The position numbers were made by a program, and so were the translations under genes. From NCBI GenBank assembly GCA_025084515.1, contig JAJAGP010002212.1, positions 28,501 to 92,500 on the forward strand: a stretch of 64,000 nucleotides of DNA, written 5' to 3'. The notes beneath the pieces are model-generated. The model was not told the origin of the DNA, did no database searches, and saw only the letters and a program-made list of their open reading frames with translations. Numbering within the stretch: the first letter of the stretch is position 1; each line of letters opens with the position of its first letter. Shown piece by piece: positions 1 to 10,952 of this stretch. This stretch comes from Ancistrus triradiatus. Its lineage: Eukaryota > Chordata > Actinopteri > Siluriformes > Loricariidae.

Positions 1-39
1 AAACAAACCAAACACAGGGATTGATGTTACAAGAAGTGA

Positions 40-235
40 TTGGGCGGCATTGTGGCTCGGTGGGTAGCATCGCCGCCTGACAGCAAGAAGGTCCTAGGTT
101 CAATCCCAGGGTGGAGCGGCCTGGGTCCTTTCTGTGTGGAGTCTGCATGTCCTCCCCGTGTCCGTGTGGGTTTCCACCGGGTACTCCAGTTTCCTCCCAC
201 AGTCCAAAGACATGCATGACTACAATAAATTGGCA
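40..235 (+). repeat. tRNA-derived SINE (DANA/Mermaid-like)
   Basis: Starts GGGCGGCATTGTGGCTCGGT, with an A-box-like segment and a B-box-like GGTTCAATCCC at about 99-108, followed by the teleost SINE body (TCTGTGTGGAGTCTGCATGT, TTTCCTCCCACAGTCCAAAG). The family name is by resemblance only. Confidence 0.7.
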
Positions 236-570
236 TTGACTTGAGTTGGATGAGTGACTTGTCTTGAGATAACCTTGTGTATGGATTTAACCTTGTGTGT
301 GACGCTGAACATTTCCACTGATGCTGATGGCGACGTTAAATAAACCAAACAAACAAACAATTTCTTTGCCAAGACAGCACGGTGGTTAGTGCTGTCACCT
401 CACAGCTTCAGAGATCCCTGGTTCGATTCTCAGCCCAGACTCCCCCTGAGTAGACTGTGAATGTTGTTGGGTTTCCACAAGGTATTTCAGTTTCTTCCCA
501 CATTGTACAGTGATACCTCGGCTCTCTTCGATAATTCATTCCAGAAGCCTTGTCGAGAACCGAAATGAGT
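125..570 (+). repeat. Composite repeat copy 1 (matches 18761-19206)
   Basis: SINE body, an AAACAAACAA junction, a second SINE-like head (GACAGCACGGTGGTTAGTGC) and an ACAGTGATACCTCGG repeat follow one another in the same order and spacing as at 18761-19206. From 322 onward the two copies differ by only a few substitutions. Confidence 0.8.
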
Positions 571-1065
571 AAACATAAACGTAAACAAGAAGTGATTTGT
601 AATCTAATGACATATGTTCCTTGATATGTTATCAGATGTTATGGTACATAACTGGACGTAATTCTTCACGTTTTTCGTCATATGAGGTATAGTTTCCCTT
701 TAAATGTCAGTACTGCTGCCTCAGCACACGCTCTTTTATGCGCATAAAATTATTATGCACATAAAATTGTTTTATGTGGATCCTTTAATGCGTGTTTATG
801 TGATGTTGTAGGAGCGCTTTATACCAGCACATATTATTAAATCCCATGAGCAAGTTTAGCCCAGCACACTGCATTGTTGAGGAAGTTTGGCAAGATCGGT
901 CGCGGAGCGTCATAAAAGCTGTCCAGTCAGTTTGCGACTTTTGTTTACATATTGTTGGTTCGATGTTAAGAATGTCAGTGTGAATGCTAAGTGAACCAGG
1001 ATTAAAATGCAACAATATCATTTTCTGTTTTGGTCTGTACCAAGTGAACCTAACTACAAGTATGA
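571..1065. other. No gene or repeat recognised
   Basis: AT-rich sequence without a supportable ORF, RNA gene or known repeat end. Confidence 0.5.
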
Positions 1066-1356
1066 GCACACCCTAACACACCACCACCACCACGTCCGTG
1101 TTGCTGCAGTGCTGAGAATGATCCACCACACAAATAGTACCTGATCTGTGCTGGTCTTGTGAGGCTCCTGACCGTTAGAGAACAGAGCAAATAGAACTAA
1201 CAAAGTATGTAGAGAAACCAGATACCGGCTGTGTGTAAGTGCAGAACTACAAAGCAAAGTACTGCTATATGTCAAGTAGTAACTGATGAATATGGGACAG
1301 TGAGTGTAGAAACCAGGAAAGTGTACCTAATAAAGTGATCGGTGAGCGTTCTTAGA
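1066..1356 (+). mobile_element. Non-autonomous DNA transposon remnant (CCTAATAAAGTGATCGGTGAG end)
   Basis: Begins CACACCACCACCACCACGTC, contains TGCAGTGCTGAGAATGATCC, and ends GTGTACCTAATAAAGTGATC. The same body occurs at 38560-38985 (minus), 39715-40535 and 49840-50075. The ATCACTTTATTAGGTACAC end resembles the inverted repeats of a teleost Tc1-like family; that assignment is inference. Confidence 0.6.
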
Positions 1357-1915
1357 TGTACCGCCAAGCATTCAGCATCACACCATTTAATGAATATCAC
1401 AAAAACCGCACACAGTATTAAGGCTCTGGCCGAGCGTTCAGGCTTAACAGTCAATGAGGTTTGCCTTGAACTGTGAAATGACTGCGCAAACTTTCACAGA
1501 TTAAAAATTGCGCATCCCACACACACACAGACAGTGTAAATTTTTATTGCCCTTCGAGGCTTACATGACTTGTGAACTACTTCGCCTGCACACACATACC
1601 AGCTTACCTCCTTGGTAATGTTTTCAACACTGCATTGTCATTTACAGTTTGATATTGTAATTAAGTTGTGTTTGTGTAGGCTAGGGTTTTCAACGACACT
1701 GTGTTAATTACAGTGTGTGTGGGTCTGTGGGGGGGTGTGACGGAGAATAAGAATAAGTGTTTTTATAGGTCGAACATATTTGCAATATGTGCAATTCCAC
1801 TGTGCTGGGGTCTGTAATGTACAGTAATTACATCTTAAGAGATTATGAACACTCTCTTATTGATTAATGTCATATTAGGGGCCATTTTTGAATAGGTAAA
1901 TGATCATGCACCCAT
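1357..1915. other. No gene recognised
   Basis: AT-rich with short CA and GT runs; no repeat family or coding exon identified. Confidence 0.5.
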
Positions 1916-1980
1916 CTCTGTGTGTGTGTGTGTGTGTGTGTGTTTTTTTGTGTGTGTGTTTTTCTGTTTTTTTGTGTTTG
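1916..1980 (+). repeat. (TG)n microsatellite with interspersed T runs
   Basis: Continuous TG repeats to about 1942 then TG/T-run mixtures. Confidence 0.9.
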
Positions 1981-2067
1981 TTATGAGAGTGAAGGTTAGT
2001 GATTATGGCTCTAAATGCAAAACACACACTAAGGTTTAAACCTCCACAAAGGGAAAATGCTTGTGGG

Positions 2068-2070
<3 letters not shown>

Positions 2071-2115
<45 letters not shown>

Positions 2116-2147
2116 TCTCTCTCTTCTCTCTCTGCTCTCTATCTCTC

Positions 2148-2184
<37 letters not shown>

Positions 2185-2185
2185 G
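2071..2185 (+). repeat. (CT)n microsatellite, imperfect
   Basis: Roughly 115 bases of CT repeats with a few A/G interruptions; the opposite strand is (GA)n. Confidence 0.95.
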
Positions 2186-2981
2186 AGGTGTGTGTTTCAT
2201 CTCCCGTATGATTGACTCTGCTTTAACTGCTCGCTGTGTGTGAGGATATCTATAGGTTTTACTATGCCTATGATTGGGGTTTGATTGCATAGTACTGTGC
2301 ATCATAGAACTTACTGATGTTGTGCGCATGTGCGCTGTTTTAAATCTGTTATTTCTAAATAACCCAGCATCATTGCAGGGTGGATCCAACCCACACACTC
2401 AAGATCGTCTCTCATTCTCTTGCTCTCTATATATCGGTCTGTCTCTATTTTCTCGTCCTGTTCACCCCTTCTTTCTTTTCTTCTTTTTATAGCCTGCGTT
2501 ATTGTCCTTTGCTCATCTGTTTTCTGGCTAAAGCTGTAGAGTAGTGCGCATGCTCCCAAAAAAGGGGTAATAGTGCATATTCTGCTTGGTGTCAGTAATT
2601 GTTCTCCATAAAATACAACCTACATTTCTTGATATTTCAGCTTATTAACCTTTTTCAATTGAGTATCAAGTGTTTTTTTTCCCCACCAGTCATTCCATTG
2701 TTTTCTGAAAGCCCACAGGGCTATGATGGTCTTTGAAATTGAAAAATATTTTATGAAATAGTAGTACCGGAGTTTGGCAGTGCAGTTTGTTTAATGGTTA
2801 GAGCTGACGAATCGTATTTGTAAGGCTCCAGAACTGTATGTCAGAGGTGGTGGTGAGTGTGGTAGCTAAATTTTTCTGTCTCCCCATCTCTTCACTTTGT
2901 ACATATTGGGTCAGAATCAGGTGTTGAAATGTGCAAGTACCAGGGGATAAACCTGAATGGACCGGACTGATGCATGAGTGG
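2186..2981. other. No gene recognised
   Basis: Mixed pyrimidine-rich and AT-rich sequence; no repeat ends or exons recognised. Confidence 0.5.
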
Positions 2982-3180
2982 GACTGTGGTAGCCTAACGG
3001 TTAAGGTACTGGATTATGGACCAGAAAGTCCAGGGTTCAAATCCCACCTCTGTCAAGCTGCCACTGTTGGGTCCTTGAGCAAGGCCCTTAACCCACAATT
3101 GCTTGGATTGTAAGATTTTACCAATTGTAAGTCCCTCTGGATAAGGGCGTCTGCTAAATGGTGTAAATGTTAATGTAAAT
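2982..3180 (+). repeat. tRNA-derived SINE, family 'GTCTGCTAAAT', plus orientation
   Basis: tRNA-like head GACTGTGGTAGCCTAACGG (A box) and GGTTCAAATCC (B box), then a body with CACTGTTGGGTCCTTGAGCA and tail GGATAAGGGCGTCTGCTAAA. At least nine copies occur in this window. The tail resembles the conserved 3' ends of teleost V-SINE-type elements. Confidence 0.85.
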
Positions 3181-3992
3181 GGAGCAGTTCTGTTTTCTGC
3201 TTAGGATGGCTCACTGTGTGCACCAGCCCACTAGGGTAATTCTGTCATTGTGGCCAGTGCTCTGTTCTGTGTAGTTGGCTGCAGGGGAAGTAGCTCCTCT
3301 GTAGGGGAAGTGTCTCATGAAGAATTGATGCTAGGTCCTGGACTGGTGTGACAGAAATTGGAGGGCAGCAAAACTGGAGAACATATCAAACAATTCTGCC
3401 CACGTCCTCCATTGTGGTAATATCAAGGAGCAATGTGACAGAAGATGTTTTCTGCTCACAATGGCCCCTTCCAATGTGTGTAGGTGTATTATATAGAACT
3501 TTTCTGGTACTGTAATAGTATTGGGGGATAATTGAATGCATCTCTCTCCTGCTGTCACTCGGTCTATTCATCTATCCATCTGTTCATCTATTGCTCCATC
3601 CATCTACCTATATCAGTTCTGTCTAAACCCCCATAAAATTTAATCCAAAACATGTGCATTAGTATGGAGTGTCCCCCCCCCCCCCCCCCCCTTTGCTGCT
3701 GCAACAGCCTCTGTTCTTTTAAAACGACTTTTCACTAGATTTCTGAACATGACTGTGGGGTAGGTTTCTGATGTTAGACAATAAGCCCTGGCCCACCTTT
3801 GGCAATCCAGTGTATTTTCAAGCTGTTTGATGGATTTGAGATTAAGGTTCTGTGAAAGCCAGCCAAGGTCTCAATCAAAGTTGGCAAACCAAATGTTGAT
3901 GAACTGACCTGTTGGAACTGGAAACTCAAAAATAGAGCTCAAAAGTGAGGAGAGACTACAAACTTTTGGCTGTATTGCGTACCTCAACAATT
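3181..3992. other. No gene; poly-C run only
   Basis: Unclassified sequence. A run of 19 C lies at 3673-3691 and a CCATC/CATCTAT short tandem stretch at about 3560-3610. Confidence 0.6.
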
Positions 3993-4194
3993 CTACATTT
4001 ACATTTACATTTACAGCATTTAGCGGACGCCCTTATCCAGAGCGACTTACAGTTGGTACAGTCTTACAATCCAAGCTATTGTGGGTTATGGACCTTGCTC
4101 AAGGACCCAACAGTGGCAGCTTGGCAGAGGTGGGATTTGAACCCTGGACCTTCTGGTCCATAGCCCAGTACCTTAACCGCTAGGCTACCACAGT
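3993..4194 (-). repeat. tRNA-derived SINE, minus orientation
   Basis: Reverse complement of the 2982-3180 family: TTTACAGCATTTAGCGGACG at the left (its 3' tail, with ACATTT repeats) and TAACCGCTAGGCTACCACAG at the right (its tRNA-like head). Confidence 0.85.
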
Positions 4195-5123
4195 AGTTCT
4201 ACTTTTTCTTATAGTAGTAACAGCCAAAAAATGACTAGTTTGAATATTCTTTCTAACTATTCTCCTTTTTAAAATTATTGCCAAACTATAAAATCAGTTA
4301 TTGATGGAGAATGTTTGTTATGAAATAGGCCTACCTCAGTTATATATAACCTATATCAATTATATATAAACAATTCTCCTACTTTTTCGGTTTGAGCTGT
4401 TCAGTGTTTTTAAAGTATTTTCTGGGATAGGTTTGTAATCATGGCACATTTAGACAGAATAGAAAAAAATTCAGAGATGGGTGACATAGAGAAAAAAACC
4501 TCTATGAAGTTTTACTATCTACACAAAAAGACATTTGAACTTCTATTATGGGCTTTTTTGAACTCAGTGAAAGTGAATTTCTGCCTAAATACCACATCCA
4601 CAAGCCATGCTGTAATCCTTCAAAGACACCTCTCTTATCTTCAGTGCAAACGGTTGCTTTGAACTTTAATATAGCTGCCTGTTATGGGCCTTGTATGTGC
4701 ATATGTTGGGCTTCATAATTAGTGGCTACATGCCCGTTGTGGGTATGTATGCTGTACATATGCAAAGAACTGAGTCTATTCCAAGCTTCCCAAAGCACCA
4801 CAGATCTGGCAAATCATGCTGAACTTCTTATTCATGTTTTACTGATTTGAAATAAGTAAATAAATATCTGAGGTTATGTGATCGGGATGATGTGATTAGG
4901 ATTCAGATACTGAAATCCTAGTTAAGTTTGCCTTTGGAATATGTAAATTAATGTAGGATATGAGCAATGGCTAGCTGGTCTGCTTATAAGGCATGGCAGG
5001 AGGAAATAAACGTGAAATTACATTAATAAAGACGTTGATATATAAAGGACTTTATGATTGTGTGTCAAACTGACATCTATGTGTCCAGACCCATTGTTTT
5101 AGCAGTGGTGTAATGCCCATATA
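4195..5123. other. No gene recognised
   Basis: AT-rich, no supportable exon or repeat. A 73-codon open frame starting at 4441 has no recognisable features. Confidence 0.5.
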
Positions 5124-6575
5124 TTCAGTGGTGCTTAAGTTTTTAAACCCTTTAGAATTTTCTATATTTCTGCATAAATATGACCTAATATGACACCATT
5201 AAAGTTTCAAGTAGATAAAGAGAACCCAGTTAAGCAAATGAGACAAAAGTATTATACCTGGTCATTTATTTATTGAGTAAAATGATCCAATATTACATGT
5301 TAGTGAGTGGCAAAAGTATGTGAACCTCTAAGGATTAGCAGTTAATTTGAAGGTGAAGTTAGTCATGTGTTTTCAATCAATGGGATCAGGTGTGAGTGGG
5401 CAAACTGTTTTATTTAAAGAACAGGGATCTATCAATGTCTGCTCGTTTGTAGAAGTTTACCATGGAATGAACAAAGGAGATTTCTGAGGACGTCAAAGAG
5501 TTGTTGATGCTTATCAGGCTGGAAAAGGTTACAAAACCATCTCTAAAGAGTTTGGACTTCACCAATCCAGGGTCAGACAGATTGTGTACAAATGGAGGAA
5601 ATTCAAGACCATTGTTACCCTCCCCAGGAGTGGTCGACCAACAAAGATCACTCTAAGAGCAAGGCGTGTAATAGTTGGCGAGGTCACAAAGGACTCCAGG
5701 GTAACTTCTTAGCAACTGAAAGCCCCTCTCACATTGGCTAATGTTAATGTTCATGAGTCCACCATCAGAAAAACACTGAACAACAATGGTGTGCAAGGAG
5801 AAAGCCACTGCTCTCCAAAAAGAACATTGCTGCTCGTCTGCAGTTTGCTAAAGATCACGTGGACAAGCCAGAAGGTTATTGGAAGAATGTTTTGTGGATG
5901 TATGAGACCAAAATAGAACTTTTTAGTTTAAAAGAAAAGCGTTATATTTGGAGAAAGGAAAACACTGCATTCCAGCATAAGAGCCTTATCCCATCTGTGA
6001 AACATGGTGGTGGTAGTATCATGATTTTGGGCCTGTGTTGCTGCATCTGGGCCAGGATGGCTTGCCATCATTGATGGAATTCTGAATTATATCAATTAAT
6101 TCTAAAGGAAAATATCAGGACATCTGTCCATGAACTGAATCTCAAGAGAAGGTGGGTCATGCAGCAAGACAACGACCCTAAGCACACAAGTCGTTCTACC
6201 AAAGAATGGTTAAAGAAGAATAAAGTTCATGTTTTGGAATGGCCAAGTCAAAGTCCTGACCTTAATACAATTGAAATGTTGTGGAAGGACCTGAAGCGAT
6301 CAGTTAATGTGTGTTAATGTGTTAATCTGAAGCTGTTCTGTATGGAGGAATGGGCTAAAAATCCTACAAGCTGGTGTGCAGGACTGATCAACAGTTACAG
6401 GAAACATTTAGTTGCAGTTATTGCTGCACAGAGGGGGTCACACCAGATACAGTTTAACTGGATTCTCTTTATCTACTTTTAGGACTTGTGTGAAAATCTG
6501 ATGATGTTTTAGGTCATATTTATGCAGAAATATAGAAAATTCTAAAGGGTTCACAAACTTTCAAGCACCACTGTA
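5124..6575 (+). mobile_element. Tc1-like transposon, full length but with a decayed transposase
   Basis: Inverted ends CAGTGGTGCTTAAGTTTTTA and, in reverse complement, CAGTGGTGCTTGAAAGTTTG; both continue into AGAATTTTCTATATTTCTGC. Inside, on the plus strand, broken frames read as a Tc1/mariner transposase: a helix-turn-helix part (ATCAGGCTGGAAAAGGTTAC), the first catalytic Asp region translating as YETKIELF (Asp changed to Glu) at about 5900, QQDNDPKHTS-type residues near 6160, and an IEMLWK region near 6270. Stops and frameshifts show it cannot make an intact enzyme. A truncated relative is at 27165-27660. Confidence 0.85.
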
Positions 6576-6689
6576 ACATACTATTGACAGTTCGACCCAA
6601 ACTTGGATTTGTCACACCATAATTTTCTTTTTCACTGATCTTCATTCCAGTCTTATCTTAGCTTTTTCACCCTGTTCCCCATCCAAAAA

Positions 6690-6960
6690 AAAATAACCTT
6701 CATAAAAAGACTAAAAGATTTGGTATCGTCACTGGTATAACATGAATCCTCAGATTTTGCACAAATTTGTGGAGTCCATTTCAGCTTGAGTGCACACTGT
6801 CGTTTTTGCAGAAGTGGCAACATACCAAATACAATAGTAATTTCGGGAAAACAATCTAAATAGAAGCATCTTCATTAGTGATCTCAGACTTTTGGGCCCA
6901 ATTTGTTTACATATAAAGCAAAATGATTGAATTGCACAGTTACATAACAACAGGTATTTC
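6690..6960 (+). mobile_element. Tc1-like fragment (3' part)
   Basis: CTCAGATTTTGCACAAATTTGTGGAGTCCAT and the end AGTGATCTCAGACTTTTGG (each read here in part) match, in order, the fragment at 14560-14670 and the end of 27840-28260. No transposase frame survives. Confidence 0.55.
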
Positions 6961-7640
6961 AGTATGATAAAAACCCTTCATATAATAATGTCTCATTCCT
7001 TTCATATTTTGTCAAGCAGTAGGAAAGATAATGTTTAGAGGACTGTGCTGAATTGATACCATTTTTGTCAATAAAAGGTTAGCACAAACAAACAGCTGGA
7101 AGCATGTAATGTCATTTACATCAAATTGATTGCCTTACAGTTTAAAGAAAGTAAACATATTGTCTGAAAATAGCCTGGATCCTTTGTGGTTAGATCGGTG
7201 ATTGAGTTTAGGGTTATTGAATAATATTTAATATTAAGGTAACATTTTACATTAGTTTTTTGGCAGATGGTAAAATTATTCTTGGAAGAGTTTGGGAGGT
7301 AGTTTGTTCCTGGCAATGAGTGTTTGCTGTGATTGGCTAAGGGTGTGGTATTGGCAGACTTAGGGGCGGGGCCTGCTTAATGATGGTGTGCATGTGTTTC
7401 ATCTGGGTTATTTGAAGAGCATGGGATCGTTCGGTTTAGGTGTAATTAGGGCATTGGGGTCAGCAAGAGCATAATCAAAGGAGTCTGGGTGCTGAACGTG
7501 TACAGGCACACACACACACATATACATTCAGTGAGCTATAATTTAGTGCAGTGGCAAATACAACCCTGCGACGAACTAAAATACAGAGAGAGGGCTGAGA
7601 GTGCATTAACATGTGTGTGAGGGCCCTAAAAGCCAAAGCG
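6961..7640. other. No gene recognised
   Basis: No exon or repeat identified apart from a short CA run at 7507-7521. Confidence 0.5.
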
Positions 7641-7650
7641 AATGTGGTAT

Positions 7651-7726
7651 GGGTGTGTGTGTGTGTGTGTTTGTATTAAGTGTGTAAGGCCCCGGGGACT
7701 GGGTGTGTTTCAAGGGAGTATAGACT

Positions 7727-7778
<52 letters not shown>

Positions 7779-7815
7779 TCAGTCACTCCATCACTCACTC
7801 AGTCACACACACGCA
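7651..7815 (+). repeat. (GT)n and (CT)n microsatellites
   Basis: A GTGTGT run at 7653-7671 and a CT repeat at 7727-7773, followed by CACTCA-type repeats to about 7810. Confidence 0.9.
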
Positions 7816-8039
7816 GGTTTTTGATCTTGGTGCAGTGGACAGATTCATGACTTGGGGTCTTGTGTATTTGTTAGTCAATTAATTAAATCCAAATCTACTA
7901 GTAGGCCTACCACTGTAGTCTTGCCATGTCTGTTAGGCTGCGACTTTGACTATGTCATTAAATTATGGACAAATAGAAGGGAAAAACCATCTTGCCTTCG
8001 TATACTGAAGGCGAACAAACAAAACCACTTCACGCATGG

Positions 8040-8240
8040 ACTAAAATCTTTTGATGAAGTCTTTTTGAATCGGAACGGATCCTTTTTTGAGTCTTGGTCC
8101 TCCCTAGGTTTCTTCCTACAACACTCGGGGAGTTTTTCCTTGCCTCTGTCGCCCTAGGCTTGCTCAATTTGTTGCTTTGAGACAATGCTCCATTGTAAAA
8201 AGCGCTATATAAATAGATCTGACTTGACTTGACTTGACTT
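8040..8240 (+). repeat. 3' tail of an L2/CR1-type LINE-like repeat
   Basis: GAGTCTTGGTCCTCCCTAGG, GGGAGTTTTTCCTTGCCTCT, AATGCTCCATTGTAAAAAGC and GCTATATAAATA then TGACT repeats. The same order is at 9460-9655 and, reversed, at 56285-56475. Assignment to L2/CR1 rests on the general look of the tail. Confidence 0.6.
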
Positions 8241-8289
8241 GATCAGCTACCCCGGTGTGGGTCATTATATAAATAACGTATGGACTGTA

Positions 8290-9270
8290 CATAGTGCATA
8301 TAATTATTGGCAACCCTGTTAAAGATGGGTAACTTCACATTTTGGTAGATTAGCTTAATGCCATACTGGGAAATGAATAAACATCCAACATTATTTTTAG
8401 TACATTTCAAATGTACAGACAAAAATAACATTCCTCATCAAGAAATAATTGTTTTTTTTAACAAAACCATGTGCGACAATTATTGGCATCCCTAAAAACT
8501 GTTAGTAACAGAAGGTAACTGCAATATTTTTCCATTTCTCTTTTACTTTTTCATGTTGATCAGAGTGTCTAGGAACTTTCAAGCAGTAAGCCATGACTTC
8601 CTGTTTCACTGGGGTATATATCTGAGGTGACACAGAGGTCAAAGTCTCATCCTTTCACATGGGAAAGATGAGAATGCACAATTCAAGTAAGAGAAAAGTA
8701 TGTCCTTAAGCTCTTCAGAAGTCAGTGAATGATTATTAAAAAGCTACCTGCCTGAAAATGCCCATATTTACAGTTAGGGCACTAATTCCAACCAACTTGC
8801 CTGTATGAGGAGCCCAGTTTTTCCCCAGTGTACAGTTAGGAAGATGGTAAGAAAGGCAAATAAATCCACTGTTGGAGAGTTACAGAAAAATAAACCCATT
8901 TGGGGTCTCAAACTACTATCAGACACCACCTCTGTGCCAAAAACATTTTGAAGTCTTGCCAGGAAAAAGGCTTTCCTGTCACCTAGCCACAATTATTTAC
9001 TGAGTACTACTGGGAATTTCACTGGAACTGTGTTCTATGGTCAGATGAAATGAAAAACGTGCCAACAAACACTCAAGTTGGCTTTTTTTAAAATGCTTAC
9101 ACTGGAAAGAACCCGACAGAGATTCTGTAAAGAGGAATGGTCTCAAATTGCCTGCTCTATATTCTCCAGTCTTATAAGATGTTATAGGAAAAGACTGTAC
9201 AAAGAATTTCATGCCAATGTGTCAATAATTGTGGGTCATGTGATTTTGTTAAAAATAATTATTTCTTGGT
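8290..9270 (+). mobile_element. Tc1-like transposon remnant with decayed transposase
   Basis: AATTATTGGCAACCCTGTTA at the left and GACAATTATTGGCATCCCTA at 8474 resemble Tc1-type ends. Between 8640 and 9060 the plus strand carries broken transposase coding sequence, including the region before the first catalytic Asp (GGAACTGTGTTCTATGGTCA then GATGAA). The right end near 9225 reads CAATAATTGTGGGTCATGTG. Confidence 0.6.
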
Positions 9271-9439
9271 GAAAGATTTTATTTAAAGATTATTTTATTC
9301 TACATGGTTTAGCTGCTTCCATCATCAGCTCCAGCCCCATCATACCCAGGCCACTTAATGCCGATGTGCATACTTCACATTTTATTCAAACTATGACTCA
9401 ATGACTTTAGTTTTGTTGTTAGATTTATCATCTACGCCG

Positions 9440-9660
9440 CCCAAGGAGGTTGGGTCCCTTTTTGAATCTTGGTCCTCCCAAGGTTTCTTCCTCATAACAC
9501 TCAGGGAGTTTTTCCTTGCCACTGTCGCCCTAGGCTTGCTCAATTTGGGATTGGACGTAGATATTAGGAGATAATCTAAACTTGTAAAGTTGCTTTGAGA
9601 CAATGCTCCATTGTAAAAAGCGCTATATAAATAAATCTGACTTGACTGACTTGACTTTGG
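9440..9660 (+). repeat. 3' tail of an L2/CR1-type LINE-like repeat, second copy
   Basis: Same order of motifs as 8040-8240 and somewhat more complete (CTTGCTCAATTTGGGATTGG, GCTTTGAGACAATGCTCCAT, ATAAATCTGACTTGACTGAC). Confidence 0.6.
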
Positions 9661-9884
9661 TGTTTTGTCAGTGCAGAGAAATCAGCAAGCTGATGAACTT
9701 TAATATTATGTGAACGTTTGAACATTGCAAAGCCAGATTGAGTCTTGGGTATTTAGCATTAAGGTCTGAGTCATGAGTCAGTAAATTAAGGATTTGAGTA
9801 CTACTTGAGTGCAAGTTTTTTAACTTTTTTAAACTTTATTTAGCATTTAGCATTCTTGACCATAGCGTTATCTGCCACCATGTT

Positions 9885-10112
9885 GTTTTGGTGAAGCAGG
9901 CTGAGCTGAGTGAGGCCACAGTGCATGATGAGATGCAGTACACAATGAAGATGGCTCCCCCAGCCTACTGGAAAATTTATCCGGAGAAGTACAACATCTG
10001 GGTATTTTTAGGGCACTACAGATTTTCATTTTGGTCCCATACTGCATACTACATACTACTTTTAGGCAGAAGTAGTATGCGAGTAGAATGTAGTATGCCA
10101 TTTCGAATACAG
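9885..10112 (+). repeat. Interspersed repeat, inverted relative to 55250-55480
   Basis: CAGGCTGAGCTGAGTGAGGC, GGGCACTACAGATTTTCATT and TACTGCATACTACATACTAC recur in reverse complement at 55250-55480. A short palindromic AGTAGTATGC region lies at its right end. Confidence 0.7.
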
Positions 10113-10490
10113 TGTATATAGTTTCCATCTTTGGTACTTCCTTCACTTGTTTCATGTTGTCATGTTTAAATACCATGACATTTACAGTGAAGAAAAATCG
10201 TTTTTCAGTATGGTGGTTAACCAAAATGGACAACAGAAAATTAACCGAGCTTACACTTACCTTTCATATTGTAGGCTAGTTATATGAATATGGAAATGTC
10301 AAGCATCCACCCTTTCCAGGAGTAAATTTGTCCAGTAGTAAACTTAGTTGATTTGCTCTTAAAATATTAGAGACTGGTTTTATGTCTTGTTTGAAGTATT
10401 TTAGAGAGGACCAGCCATCAAGAGACTGGAACTTGCACTTGTTTATATTCTTTATTATATCTATTATATTTATACCGTATCTCTTTAGCT
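10113..10490. other. No gene recognised
   Basis: AT-rich; nothing identified. Confidence 0.5.
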
Positions 10491-10494
10491 TCTA

Positions 10495-10605
10495 TTTATG
10501 GTTGCTGTAGGCCTGCTCATTGGTGTTGGGGATTTAGATGTTTAGAAGTTGCCTTGAGACAATGTTCCTTTATAAAACATGTTATATATTTGACTTGACT
10601 TGATG
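10495..10605 (+). repeat. Diverged LINE-like 3' tail fragment
   Basis: GTTGCCTTGAGACAATGTTC then CTTTATAAAACATGTTATATA and TTGACTTGACTTGA resemble the end of the 8040 repeat. Confidence 0.45.
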
Positions 10606-10890
10606 GTTTATCATTTTAATGCCTACATTCATCTTTGTCTGTTCAAACTACATGGCGGCACACTTTTGTTACAGATGTGGCTATTGCACTGTTCTGTGTG
10701 TGGTAAAATTGTTGCCAGTGTTGGGCAAGATATACTTTAAAATATATTTGGCTTACTCGACAAACAAACAACCTCTAAACACTGAGTACAGAAATAAATA
10801 TAGAAAGTTGTCACTCGAGAACAGCGGTACTCAGGCTCAAGTATTTTAGAAGCCAATGACAAAAAATTAGCTTCTTAAAAAGCTACTTTA

Positions 10891-10891
10891 G

Positions 10892-10929
<38 letters not shown>

Positions 10930-10950
10930 TAGATCTATATATATATATAT
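10891..10950 (+). repeat. (TA)n microsatellite, left of the Tc1 insertion
   Basis: TA repeats to 10925, then a further TATATA stretch to about 10950 immediately before the Tc1-like element. Confidence 0.9.
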
Positions 10951-10952
10951 GT

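Noticed and set aside
2036..2398. 120-codon frame rich in Arg-Glu repeats
   Set aside because: Translation of the (GA)n strand of a microsatellite; no independent coding evidence.
3000..3040. Possible tRNA genes at SINE heads (also at 44712 and 40)
   Set aside because: A and B boxes are present but the cloverleaf is degenerate and each is attached to a SINE body and tail.
7852..8157. 101-codon plus-strand frame
   Set aside because: Its C-terminal half is the LINE-like 3' tail repeat that recurs in non-coding places.
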